NCBI RefSeq assembly: GCF_900115295.1
Contig: NZ_FOVZ01000004.1
Coordinates: 434,001-498,000 of the forward strand
DNA: 64,000 nucleotides
Source of the DNA: Sphingomonas sp. OK281
Lineage (GTDB): Bacteria > Pseudomonadota > Alphaproteobacteria > Sphingomonadales > Sphingomonadaceae
Reading direction: 5' to 3'
Below the pieces are notes generated by a model. It ran no database searches, was not told where the DNA came from, and saw only the letters and a list, made by a program, of their open reading frames with translations. Positions 8,565-16,311 of the stretch are shown here, piece by piece (position 1 is the first letter of the stretch; the number at the start of each line of letters is the position of its first letter). The position numbers and the translations under genes were made by a program.

Positions 8565-9961
8565 GCCGTTTCTCCCCCCGCCGTCTCGGCACGCGCCGCA
8601 CGGATCGCAGCGCGTACATTGTCGGGCGCGGTGCCACCGAAGCTGGTCCGGCTGGCGACCGACGCATCGACCGAAAGCACGCCGTACACGCGTTCGTCGA
8701 TCCGTGCATCGATTGCCTTCAGATCCTCGATCGGCAGCGCATCCAGCGCCACCTTGCGCTCCTCCGCCAGTTTGACGGCACGTCCCGTAACATGATGCGC
8801 CTCGCGGAACGGCAGCCCCGCCTCCCGCACCAGCCAGTCGGCGAGATCGGTCGCGGTCGCAAAGCCGCTCTCGGCCAGCCCGCGCATCCGATCGGTGCGG
8901 AACGTCGCGCTCTCGACCATCCCGGTCATCGCGGCGATCGACAGCGCGAGCAGGTCGTGCGCCTCGAACACCGGCGGCTTGTCGTCCTGCATGTCCTTCG
9001 AATAGGCGAGCGGCAGGCCCTTCATCGTCACCATCAGCGCGGTCATGCAGCCGAGGATGCGGCCCGAGTGCCCGCGCACCAGCTCGGCGGCATCGGGATT
9101 GCGCTTCTGCGGCATGATCGAGCTGCCCGTCGACCATTGATCACTCAGCGCCACGAAGCCGAACGGCTGCGACGCCCACAACACGAACTCTTCGGCAAGC
9201 CGCGAGAGGTGCAGCGAGGTCTGCGTCGCGGCAGTCAGGTATTCGATCGCGAAATCACGGTCGCTGACACCGTCGAGCGAGTTCGTCATCGGCCCGTCGA
9301 AGCCTAGCGCCTCGGCGGTCATCGCGCGGTCGATCGGAAAGCCCGTTCCCGCCAACGCAGCCGAGCCCAGCGGCGATCGGTTCATCCTTGCGCGGGCATC
9401 AGCGAACCGCCCGACGTCGCGCGAAATCATTGCGTGATAGGCCATCAGGTGATGCCCCAGCGTCACCGGCTGCGCCGACTGCAAGTGCGTAAAGCCCGGC
9501 ATAACGCTCGCCGCATGCTCTTCAGCCCGCGCGAGAAGCGCCGCCCGGAACCCGGCGAGCGCCGCCAGCGCCTGATCGATCGCATCGCGCACCCACAGCC
9601 GGAAATCGGTCGCGACCTGATCGTTGCGTGAGCGCGCGGTATGCAGTCGCCCAGCGACCGGCCCGATCGCGTCGGCCAGTCGCGCCTCGGTCTGCATGTG
9701 GATGTCCTCGAGGACGAGATCCTCCTCGACGCCGTGCTCGGCATAATGCGCCGCGACCGTGTCGAGGCCCGCCGAAATCGTCGCGGCGTCCTCCGCCGAA
9801 ACGATGCCCTGCTGGCCAAGCATCGCGACATGCGCCTTCGAGCCGGCAATATCCTGCTGCCAGAGGCGCTTGTCGAAGGGAATGGAGGCGTTTATCTCGC
9901 GCATGACCGCTGCCGGCCCCTCGGCGAACCGCCCACCCCACATCGAATTGGAACCGTCCAT
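8561..9961 (-). CDS. argH: Argininosuccinate lyase
   Basis: ArgH splits argininosuccinate into arginine and fumarate. The fumarase-family signature GSSIMPQKRNPD is intact, along with MWGGRF near the N-terminus and TARSRNDQVATD (seen as HTARSRNDQ). From ATG 9961 the protein has 466 residues; a start at 9943 (MWGGRF) is also possible. The frame is open further upstream but that part is antisense to the divergent gene. The start codon overlaps the ATG of the divergent thioredoxin-like gene within one CATG. Confidence 0.95.
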   Translation of the reverse strand: MDGSNSMWGGRFAEGPAAVMREINASIPFDKRLWQQDIAGSKAHVAMLGQQGIVSAEDAATISAGLDTVAAHYAEHGVEEDLVLEDIHMQTEARLADAIGPVAGRLHTARSRNDQVATDFRLWVRDAIDQALAALAGFRAALLARAEEHAASVMPGFTHLQSAQPVTLGHHLMAYHAMISRDVGRFADARARMNRSPLGSAALAGTGFPIDRAMTAEALGFDGPMTNSLDGVSDRDFAIEYLTAATQTSLHLSRLAEEFVLWASQPFGFVALSDQWSTGSSIMPQKRNPDAAELVRGHSGRILGCMTALMVTMKGLPLAYSKDMQDDKPPVFEAHDLLALSIAAMTGMVESATFRTDRMRGLAESGFATATDLADWLVREAGLPFREAHHVTGRAVKLAEERKVALDALPIEDLKAIDARIDERVYGVLSVDASVASRTSFGGTAPDNVRAAIRAARAETAGGETA

Positions 9962-10601
9962 GTTCTCGAATCCTGTGTTCAATTCGCTGTTAAAGTCTGG
10001 GCCGATCGCCGCCGTGATGGGGATGGGCCTGCTGGTTGCCGGCTGCGATAGGAAATCGCCCGCGCCGGAGCAAGCAAACGTCGTCGCGGCGAATGCCGTG
10101 TCCGCCGACGAGGTCGCGTCCGGCCCTGCGCCCGACGAAGCGACCGGTCCGGCCGCCAGTGCGAAAAAGCTGGACCGCAGCCACAAGGGCGAGACCGGGC
10201 CGGCGGTCGCCTTCACCGCGCCCGACGGCAAGCCGGTGACGCTCGCCTCGTTCAAGGGCAAGCCGCTGCTGCTGAACCTGTGGGCGACCTGGTGTGCGCC
10301 TTGTGTAGCCGAGATGCCGACGCTCGACGCCGCAGCGAAGTCGCTCGCTGGCAAGGTTCAGGTCATCGCGGTCAGCCAGGACATGCAGGGCGCAGAGAAG
10401 GTGACGCCGTTCTTCGCCGCGAAGACATTCTCGACGTTGCGACCCTATCTCGATCCGAAGCTTGGCCTGAGCCTCGCCTACCAGGCGAACCTGCCGACCA
10501 CGATCCTGTACGATTCGGCGGGCAAGGAAGTGTGGCGGATGACCGGCGGGTATGAATGGAACACGCCGGCCGCCGCCAAACTGATCGCCGAAGCGTCGTA
10601 A
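9960..10601 (+). CDS. Thioredoxin-like (TlpA-type) lipoprotein
   Basis: The protein of 213 residues begins with a lipoprotein signal (lipobox LVAGC, Cys29), then an Ala/Pro-rich linker, then a TlpA/AhpC-TSA-type thioredoxin fold with the redox motif WCAPC at 111-115 and cis-Pro in NLPTTIL. It is expected to be a membrane-tethered periplasmic thiol-disulfide oxidoreductase, perhaps serving cytochrome c maturation (ccmA-ccmB lie 5 kb away). ATG 10017 is an alternative start giving a shorter signal. It diverges from argH with overlapping start codons. Confidence 0.85.
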   Translation: MFSNPVFNSLLKSGPIAAVMGMGLLVAGCDRKSPAPEQANVVAANAVSADEVASGPAPDEATGPAASAKKLDRSHKGETGPAVAFTAPDGKPVTLASFKGKPLLLNLWATWCAPCVAEMPTLDAAAKSLAGKVQVIAVSQDMQGAEKVTPFFAAKTFSTLRPYLDPKLGLSLAYQANLPTTILYDSAGKEVWRMTGGYEWNTPAAAKLIAEAS

Positions 10602-10711
10602 CCCGCTACGGGGTACCGGCCCGCCTTGGTGACGAGCCAAAGGTTGATGGCGGACCGGCACCATACCCTAGGACAGATTGCCGCCCGGTACACCCGGTCA
10701 GACGGCCGCAG

Positions 10712-12253
10712 CTAGCGACCGATCCGATTCGCTAGCCACGTTGCCGCGGCCTCGGGCGTCTGCTTATCCGTATCGCGGTCCACGCGGTAGTTCGCCGCGC
10801 GCATCGCCTCGACCGGGATGCGCCCGACTAGCGGCTTCAGGGTGGCGACGAACTTCGCGTCCCCTGCCCGCTTCGGGGCGACCATCAGGATCGCGTCGTA
10901 GCTGGGGATCGCCCGCCGCGGATCGGTCAGCACGGTCAGCCCATCCGCCGCGATCCGCCCATCCGACGAGAAGGCCGAGATCACGTCGGCGTTGCCGCTT
11001 TCCAGCGCACGGTACATGAAGGTCGGGCTGTACGGCGTCGTCTTGGCGAAGCGGAGCGGATAGGAGCGCTTCACCGCGGCCCATTCGGGACGTTCGAGGA
11101 ATTCGAGATCGCTGCCTAGCGTCAGGGAGGGCGCGGCCTTCACTAGATCGTCGAGGCTGGCGATGCCCTTGGCCTTTGCCGCGTTGCCCTTCATCGCGAA
11201 GGCATAGGCGTTCTCGAACCCGAGCGACCCGACCAGGCCGACGTGATGCTCGCGCCTTGCCCAGTCGGCGATCGCGGCGACCATCGCCGGGCGTTCTGGG
11301 ACGTCGTTGCGCTTCATCTCGTTCGCCCAGATCGTCCCGGCGTAATCGACATAGACGTCGATATCGCCGCCGGAGAGCGCGCCGAACACGACCGCCGAGC
11401 CGAGGCCGTCGCGGTATTCGACGGTATAGCCGGCCTGTTCGAGCCGGTCGCCGATCAGCCGCGCGAGGATGTATTGCTCGGAGAAGTTCTTCGCGCCGAC
11501 CACGACGACCGTGCGGTCCGCGCCACCCTTGGGCCAGAGCGGTGCCGTCGCGGCCGCGGTGCCCAACACCAGCACCACCGCGCTCGCGATCCACAGCCAG
11601 CGGCGGCGCGCGCGGATGCCGTATTCGATCGCGCCGATCAGCGCGTCCACCGCCAGCGCGAGCGCCGCCGCCGAGACGCAGCCGGCGAGCACCAGCGCCC
11701 AGTTCTGCGTCTGCAGACCGGCGAAGATCATGTCACCGAGGCTCGGCTGACCGACCGTCGTCGACAGCGTCGCTGCGCCGATCGTCCAGACCGCCGCGGT
11801 GCGGATGCCGGCGATCAGTACGGGGGCGACCAAAGGTGCCTCGACCAGCCGTAGTTTCTGCGCGGGAGTCATGCCGACCGCGTCCGCCGCCTGGATCACC
11901 GCGGGATCTATGCCGTGCAGTCCCGCGACCGCATTCCGCAGGATCGGGAGGAGGGCATACAACGTGAGCGCGATCAGCGAAGGGAGGAAGCCGAGCGCGG
12001 GGATGCCGCCGCCGACCAGCGCGGAGAGGCTGAGCAGCAGCGGGTAGAACAAGGCGAGCAGCGCGAGGCTCGGGATCGTCTGGACGAGGCTCGCGAAACC
12101 GAGCGACACGCGCGCCACGGTCGCGTTGCGCGCGGACCAGATGCCGAGCGGCAGACTGATCGCGATGCCGAGCAGTAGCGCCGCCGCGGACAGAAGGACG
12201 TGGTTGGCGAGCAGCGGCGGCACGCGGCCGAGCGCGTCGAGGAACGCGCTCAT
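10712..12253 (-). CDS. ABC transporter permease fused to its substrate-binding domain (OpuBC/EgtUBC type)
   Basis: Residues 1-220 form an osmoprotectant-type permease with about six helices and the EAA-loop region AADAVGMTPAQKLRLVEAPL. After a short membrane segment, residues 250-513 form the glycine-betaine-type binding domain, starting VVVGAKNFSEQYILARLI. It contains DVYVDYAGT, as in OpuAC-like domains. Such fusions take up quaternary amines; related fusions carry ergothioneine. The frame is open far upstream, but that part is antisense within the ATPase gene. The ATG overlaps the ATPase stop by 4 nt. Confidence 0.9.
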   Translation of the reverse strand: MSAFLDALGRVPPLLANHVLLSAAALLLGIAISLPLGIWSARNATVARVSLGFASLVQTIPSLALLALFYPLLLSLSALVGGGIPALGFLPSLIALTLYALLPILRNAVAGLHGIDPAVIQAADAVGMTPAQKLRLVEAPLVAPVLIAGIRTAAVWTIGAATLSTTVGQPSLGDMIFAGLQTQNWALVLAGCVSAAALALAVDALIGAIEYGIRARRRWLWIASAVVLVLGTAAATAPLWPKGGADRTVVVVGAKNFSEQYILARLIGDRLEQAGYTVEYRDGLGSAVVFGALSGGDIDVYVDYAGTIWANEMKRNDVPERPAMVAAIADWARREHHVGLVGSLGFENAYAFAMKGNAAKAKGIASLDDLVKAAPSLTLGSDLEFLERPEWAAVKRSYPLRFAKTTPYSPTFMYRALESGNADVISAFSSDGRIAADGLTVLTDPRRAIPSYDAILMVAPKRAGDAKFVATLKPLVGRIPVEAMRAANYRVDRDTDKQTPEAAATWLANRIGR

Positions 12254-13047
12254 GCGACTAGCGCCTGGAGGCGTTCGGCCTGCGCGCGCGGCACCTGCAC
12301 CAGCGCCTGTGCGTCGTCGCCACCCTTGCCGGCGACGAGGTCGGCGGGCGTGGCGTCGGCGACGATCCGTCCCGCCTTCATCACCAGCACGCGGTCGGCC
12401 AGCAGCAGCGCCTCGGCCATGTCGTGCGTGACGAGGATCGTGGTCAGCCCGAGCCGGTCGTGGAGTTCGCGGATCCGCGTGCCGAGCGCATCGCGCGTGA
12501 CCGGGTCGAGCGCGCCGAACGCCTCGTCGAGCAGCAGCAGTTTCGCGCCGGGTGCGAGCGCACGCGCGATCCCGACACGCTGGCGCTGACCACCCGAGAG
12601 CGCATCGGGCATGCGGCCCGCAATGTCGCGGGGCAAGTCGACGAGGTCGAGCAGTTCGCCGACCTTCGCCTTGTCCGTGCGGCCGGCGATGCGCAGGCCG
12701 ATCGCGATGTTCTCGGCGATCGTCATGTGCGGGAACAGGCCGATATTCTGGAAGACGTAGCCGATCCGGCGGCGGAGTTCTGGGGCGGGCTCGTCGGCGA
12801 CGTCGGCACCGTCGATCGTCACGCGGCCTTCGCTCGGCTCGACCAGGCGGTTGAGCGTCTTCAGCAGCGTCGACTTGCCCGAACCGGACGTGCCGACGAG
12901 CGCGACGAAACTGCCGGGTGCGATCTCCAGCGAGACCGCGTCGACGGCGATCGTCGTGCCCCCAGCGCCTGGGTATCTCTTGGTGACGCGTTCGAAAGCG
13001 AGCGCTGGGGAATTGTCTGGCATCTGCGCGCAGGATGCGGGAAACAT
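12250..13047 (-). CDS. ABC transporter ATP-binding protein, glycine betaine/carnitine/choline type
   Basis: The 265-residue ATPase has Walker A GTSGSGKST, Q-loop FQNIGLFPHMTI, signature LSGGQRQR, Walker B LLLLDEAFGALD and the switch histidine in VTHDMAEA. The sequence FQNIGLFPHMTI is typical of OpuBA/ProV-type importers. It drives the adjacent fused permease-binding protein. The frame starts at 13047, and a second start at 13023 (MPDNSP) would remove eight residues. No C-terminal CBS domains are present. Confidence 0.92.
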   Translation of the reverse strand: MFPASCAQMPDNSPALAFERVTKRYPGAGGTTIAVDAVSLEIAPGSFVALVGTSGSGKSTLLKTLNRLVEPSEGRVTIDGADVADEPAPELRRRIGYVFQNIGLFPHMTIAENIAIGLRIAGRTDKAKVGELLDLVDLPRDIAGRMPDALSGGQRQRVGIARALAPGAKLLLLDEAFGALDPVTRDALGTRIRELHDRLGLTTILVTHDMAEALLLADRVLVMKAGRIVADATPADLVAGKGGDDAQALVQVPRAQAERLQALVA

Positions 13048-13071
13048 ACCGGAAAATCAAATGGAGAGGGT

Positions 13072-13863
13072 ATGAGCCAGCAGGGCATTTTCATCACCGG
13101 CGGCGGATCGGGGATCGGCCGCGCGACCGCGATACTGTTCGCGCGGAAAGGCTGGCGCGTCGGGCTCGCCGACGTCAACGTCGCAGGGCTTGCCGAGACC
13201 GCCGCGCTGCTGCCCGCGGGGATGGTCAGCACCTACCAGATGGACGTGCGCGACCGCGATGCGTGGGTGGCGTCGCTCGATGCGTTCGTCGCGACCACCG
13301 GCGGGCGACTCGACGTGCTGTTCAACAATGCCGGGATCGGATCGGGCGGACCGCTCGCGGAGACCGACTTCGCCGAGATCGACCGGGTGATCGCGATCAA
13401 CCTGGTCGGCGCGCTGAACGGGGCGCGGATCGGCCATGCGTATCTGAAGCGGACGCCGGGATCGTGCCTGCTCAACACCGCGTCGGCGTCGGCGATCTAT
13501 GGCTCGGCGGGGCTCGCGCCTTATTCCGCGACCAAGTTCGGAGTGCGCGCGATCACCGAGGCGCTCGATGGCGAATGGGCGGCAGACGGCATCAAGGTGC
13601 GCTCGATCGTGCCGAGCTTCATCGACACGCCGCTGCTCGATTCCGCGGCGGGGAACAGCAACCACTCGATCCGCGAGACGGTGACGGGCGCAGGACTGGA
13701 ACTGACCGGCGTGGACAAGGTTGCGGAGGCAGCCTGGGCTGCGGTGCATGGCGACAAGGTGCACACGTTCGTGGGCAAGACCGCGCACCGGATGGCGTTC
13801 GCCGCGCGGTGGATGCCGGGTGCGCTGCGCAAGCGGATGCGGCGGGATATGCGGAAGGGCTGA
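13072..13863 (+). CDS. Short-chain dehydrogenase/reductase
   Basis: The classical SDR fold is complete in 263 residues: cofactor loop TGGGSGIGRA, NNAG, active-site Ser in NTASASAIYG and YSATK. The C-terminal basic tail (MRRDMRKG) is like that of many sphingomonad SDRs of unknown substrate. A strong ribosome-binding site (ggagaggg) precedes ATG 13072; a longer open frame upstream is antisense to the ABC ATPase. It is divergent from the ABC genes with 24 nt between starts. Confidence 0.88.
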   Translation: MSQQGIFITGGGSGIGRATAILFARKGWRVGLADVNVAGLAETAALLPAGMVSTYQMDVRDRDAWVASLDAFVATTGGRLDVLFNNAGIGSGGPLAETDFAEIDRVIAINLVGALNGARIGHAYLKRTPGSCLLNTASASAIYGSAGLAPYSATKFGVRAITEALDGEWAADGIKVRSIVPSFIDTPLLDSAAGNSNHSIRETVTGAGLELTGVDKVAEAAWAAVHGDKVHTFVGKTAHRMAFAARWMPGALRKRMRRDMRKG

Positions 13864-13866
13864 ACA

Positions 13867-13980
13867 TCCCCCCTCCCTGCAAGGGAGGGGTCAGGGGGTG
13901 GGTCGGCTTCCGCATACCCGGACCTTTGGTGGCTCAAGCCGGCCTACCCACCCCCAACCCCTCCCTTTCAGGGAGGGGCG
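13867..13980. repeat. Second paired GC-rich inverted-repeat element
   Basis: The left arm (ccctccctgcaagggagggg, followed by tcagggggtgggtcggc) faces a right arm (gccggcctacccacccccaa, followed by cccctccctttcagggaggg). The layout matches the element at 1318-1431. It lies between two convergent genes, where it could end transcription from both sides. Confidence 0.75.
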
Positions 13981-13992
13981 AGACAGAAGATT

Positions 13993-14289
13993 TCAGGCGT
14001 CGCCGACGATCGCGTCGATCGCTTCGGCCATCTCGATATCCCGCGACGAGAGGCCCCCGGCGTCGTGCGTCGTCAGCAGGATTTCGACGCGATTCCACAC
14101 GTTCTTCCACTCCGGATGGTGGTTCGCACGCTCGGCAATCAGCGCGACCTGCGTCATGAAGCCGAACGCCTCGACGAAATCGGCAAACACGATCGTCCGC
14201 GTGATCGCGTCGCGCGCGTCGTCGTAATCCCACTCGTCGAGGCCATCGAGGGCCTCGGCCCGTTCGGTCTCGTTCAGCGCTTCGATCAT
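13993..14289 (-). CDS. Pterin-4a-carbinolamine dehydratase
   Basis: The 98-residue protein has the PCD pattern of paired histidines followed by a spaced tryptophan (ANHHPEWKNVWNRVEI) and the start MIEALNETERAEAL. The family recycles the 4a-carbinolamine produced by aromatic amino acid hydroxylases. The start is ATG 14289; the frame is open upstream but runs antisense to the next gene. Confidence 0.9.
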   Translation of the reverse strand: MIEALNETERAEALDGLDEWDYDDARDAITRTIVFADFVEAFGFMTQVALIAERANHHPEWKNVWNRVEILLTTHDAGGLSSRDIEMAEAIDAIVGDA

Positions 14290-14337
14290 CGGGCTCTCCC
14301 TTGCCGCCACAGTTCGCCGACGCGTATGGCTGGCGGC

Positions 14338-14772
14338 ATGAGCGGGCAAGCAACAATATCCGGGGAGGCCCCCGACGCGGATGCGATCGAGGCGATCGCG
14401 CGGGCGACGATCGCCAGGCTGCCGGCGCAGTTCGCGGAGCATCTCGGCGATATCGTCTTCGTGGTCGAGGAGTATGCCGACGACGAGACGCTGGCGGCGC
14501 TGGGCATCGAACACCCGCTGGACCTGTCGGGTCTGTATCATGGCCGCCCGCTCGGCGAGAAATCGTCGATGGACTCAGGCGCGATGCCCGACCGCATCGT
14601 CCTTTACCGGCGCGCGATCCTGGAGGAATGGATCGAGACCGGCGTGCGCCTCGACGATCTCGTCGCGCATGTGACGACCCACGAGATCGGCCATCATTTC
14701 GGCCTGAGCGACGACGACATGCACGCGCTGGAAGACGCCGCCGAGGACAGCGCGGAAGATCCGGCCACGTGA
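14338..14772 (+). CDS. Metallopeptidase-like zincin (DUF1025 family)
   Basis: A small (144 aa) zincin of the family with motif HEIGHHFG near the C-terminus (TTHEIGHHFGLSDDDMHALE); the downstream Asp/His residues complete the metal site in this family. Function is unknown although the gene is widespread. It is often found beside cytochrome c maturation or core genes. Its stop overlaps the ccmA GTG (GTGA). ATG 14326 is an alternative start. Confidence 0.85.
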   Translation: MSGQATISGEAPDADAIEAIARATIARLPAQFAEHLGDIVFVVEEYADDETLAALGIEHPLDLSGLYHGRPLGEKSSMDSGAMPDRIVLYRRAILEEWIETGVRLDDLVAHVTTHEIGHHFGLSDDDMHALEDAAEDSAEDPAT

Positions 14773-15341
14773 GTCTCGCGTTTCGCGACGTCGCCTGCGT
14801 GCGCGGTGGGCGAATGCTGTTCTCGGGCGTGTCGTTCGGTCTCGGTCCTGGCGACGCAGCGGTCGTCACGGGCCCTAACGGCATCGGCAAGTCGAGCCTG
14901 ATCCGCGTCGCCGCAGGCCTGTTGCCGCCGTTCGACGGTGCGGTGACCTGCGACACGGACAAGGCGTTGCTCACCGAAGCCAGCGCGCTCGACACGGACC
15001 GGACCCTGGCCGCCGCGCTCCGCTTCTGGGCCAGTCTCGACCGTACCGTCGATCCCGGCGCGCGCGTTGCCGCCGCGTTGGAGGCGCTCGATCTCGGGGC
15101 GCTGGCCGATATCCCCGTCCGCCTTCTCTCCACCGGCCAGCGCCGCCGTGCCGCGATCGCGCGCGTCGCCGCCAGCAAGGCCGTGGTCTGGCTGCTCGAC
15201 GAGCCCGCCAATGGGCTCGACACACACTCGATCACGCGGCTCGAGGCCTTGATCGCCCAGCACCGGACCGAAGGTGGTATCGCGCTCGTCGCCACGCACC
15301 TCCCGCTTGCCATGCCGGATGCGCTGGAGATCGCCCTGTGA
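14769..15341 (+). CDS. ccmA: Cytochrome c maturation ATP-binding protein CcmA
   Basis: The 190-residue ABC ATPase has Walker A GPNGIGKSS, an LSTGQRRR signature typical of CcmA and Walker B VWLLDEPANGLD. CcmA powers the CcmABCD complex that releases holo-CcmE. GTG 14769 overlaps the upstream stop; ccmB follows after 34 nt. The C-terminal part is short, as usual for CcmA. Confidence 0.9.
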   Translation: MSLAFRDVACVRGGRMLFSGVSFGLGPGDAAVVTGPNGIGKSSLIRVAAGLLPPFDGAVTCDTDKALLTEASALDTDRTLAAALRFWASLDRTVDPGARVAAALEALDLGALADIPVRLLSTGQRRRAAIARVAASKAVVWLLDEPANGLDTHSITRLEALIAQHRTEGGIALVATHLPLAMPDALEIAL

Positions 15342-15375
15342 GGGCCAAGAGCGTGACGACCATGAGGAGCACGCC

Positions 15376-16017
15376 GTGATCGCGCTCATCCGCCGCGATC
15401 TCCGCCACAGCTTGTCCAGCGGCGGCGCGACGCTCGTCGTCGGCTTCTTCCTGCTCGTCGCCACGCTGTTCCCGTTCGCGATCGGGCCCGACGCGGCGCT
15501 TCTTGCAAAGATCGGCGGCGGCGTGATCTGGACCGCGGCGCTCCTCGCAGCCCTGCTCCCGGTCGAGCGCCTGATCGGCCCCGATCTCGACGCAGGAATA
15601 TTCGATCAGCTCGCGGTCCGCGGCCGATCGATGACGCTCGTTGCCGCTGCAAAGACGGTCGCGCACTGGCTGAGCTTCGGGCCCCCGCTGATGCTCGCCG
15701 CGATCGTCGCGGCGGGGTTGCTCGGCCTGTCCGGCGACATGCTGCTGCGCGTCGAGATCGGCCTCGCGATCGGCACGCCCGGCCTTGCGGCGCTCGCCGT
15801 CGTCACCAGCGCGCTAGTCGCCGGCGTCCGCGGCGGCGGCGCGGTGAGTGGCCTGGTGATGCTGCCCCTCGCCGTTCCTCTGCTCATCTTCGGCGCCGGC
15901 TCGCTGGACCCGGCCGGTAGCGCCGGCGCGATCAAGCTGCTCGCCGCGGTCAGCCTCCTCCTGATCGCCGGCGCCCCCTTCGTCGCCGCCGCCGCGATCC
16001 GCGCGTCAATGGACTGA
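15376..16017 (+). CDS. ccmB: Heme exporter subunit CcmB
   Basis: The 213-residue membrane protein has about six hydrophobic helices and the CcmB start IRRDLRHSLSSGGA plus LLPVERLIGPDLDAG. An aggag site lies just upstream of GTG 15376. It works with CcmA in cytochrome c maturation. ccmC and ccmD are not next to it; downstream DNA holds only a GAF remnant. Confidence 0.9.
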   Translation: MIALIRRDLRHSLSSGGATLVVGFFLLVATLFPFAIGPDAALLAKIGGGVIWTAALLAALLPVERLIGPDLDAGIFDQLAVRGRSMTLVAAAKTVAHWLSFGPPLMLAAIVAAGLLGLSGDMLLRVEIGLAIGTPGLAALAVVTSALVAGVRGGGAVSGLVMLPLAVPLLIFGAGSLDPAGSAGAIKLLAAVSLLLIAGAPFVAAAAIRASMD

Positions 16018-16029
16018 GGCTTTCGGCAG

Positions 16030-16235
16030 ACCGTGGTTCCCGTATCGTTACCGGTGCCGTACAATCGTTCGCAAGGCTCCTCGGTCACCAGTGGATTGCG
16101 GGCGAAGCGCGGATCCTTCGTCGCGTCCGGAACCAGGAGAAAGTCTTCCTCGAGAATTGCCTAGGCGCAGAACGACGTATCCAGCGGCGTCTCGCGGACG
16201 CCAAGACCGACTTCGGCCTTGAAGAACTGCCGACC
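16030..16235 (-). pseudogene. GAF-domain sensor fragment
   Basis: On the minus strand the DNA reads QFFKAEVGLGVRETPLDTSFCA, then an in-frame TAG near 16162, then AILEEDFLLVPDATKDPRF and ARNPLVTEEP. This matches the GAF domain of the two intact sensors nearby (QWFKAEVGIGRNELPLDVSI in the kinase at 22198-24825). No start or full domain remains, so it is a decayed piece of a former sensor gene. Confidence 0.75.
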
Positions 16236-16311
16236 GGAGCGCAGCGGAAACGGGCGCGGTGCGGCCCGACACGACAGTCATGGTCGGCCAAGATCCAGCG
16301 TCGGGCAGCGC

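Noticed and set aside
12254..13060. Upstream extension of the permease-binding fusion frame
   Set aside because: It is read out of frame through the ABC ATPase and is arginine-rich nonsense; the real start is ATG 12253.
12424..13071. Upstream extension of the SDR frame
   Set aside because: It is antisense to the ABC ATPase; a good ribosome-binding site precedes ATG 13072.
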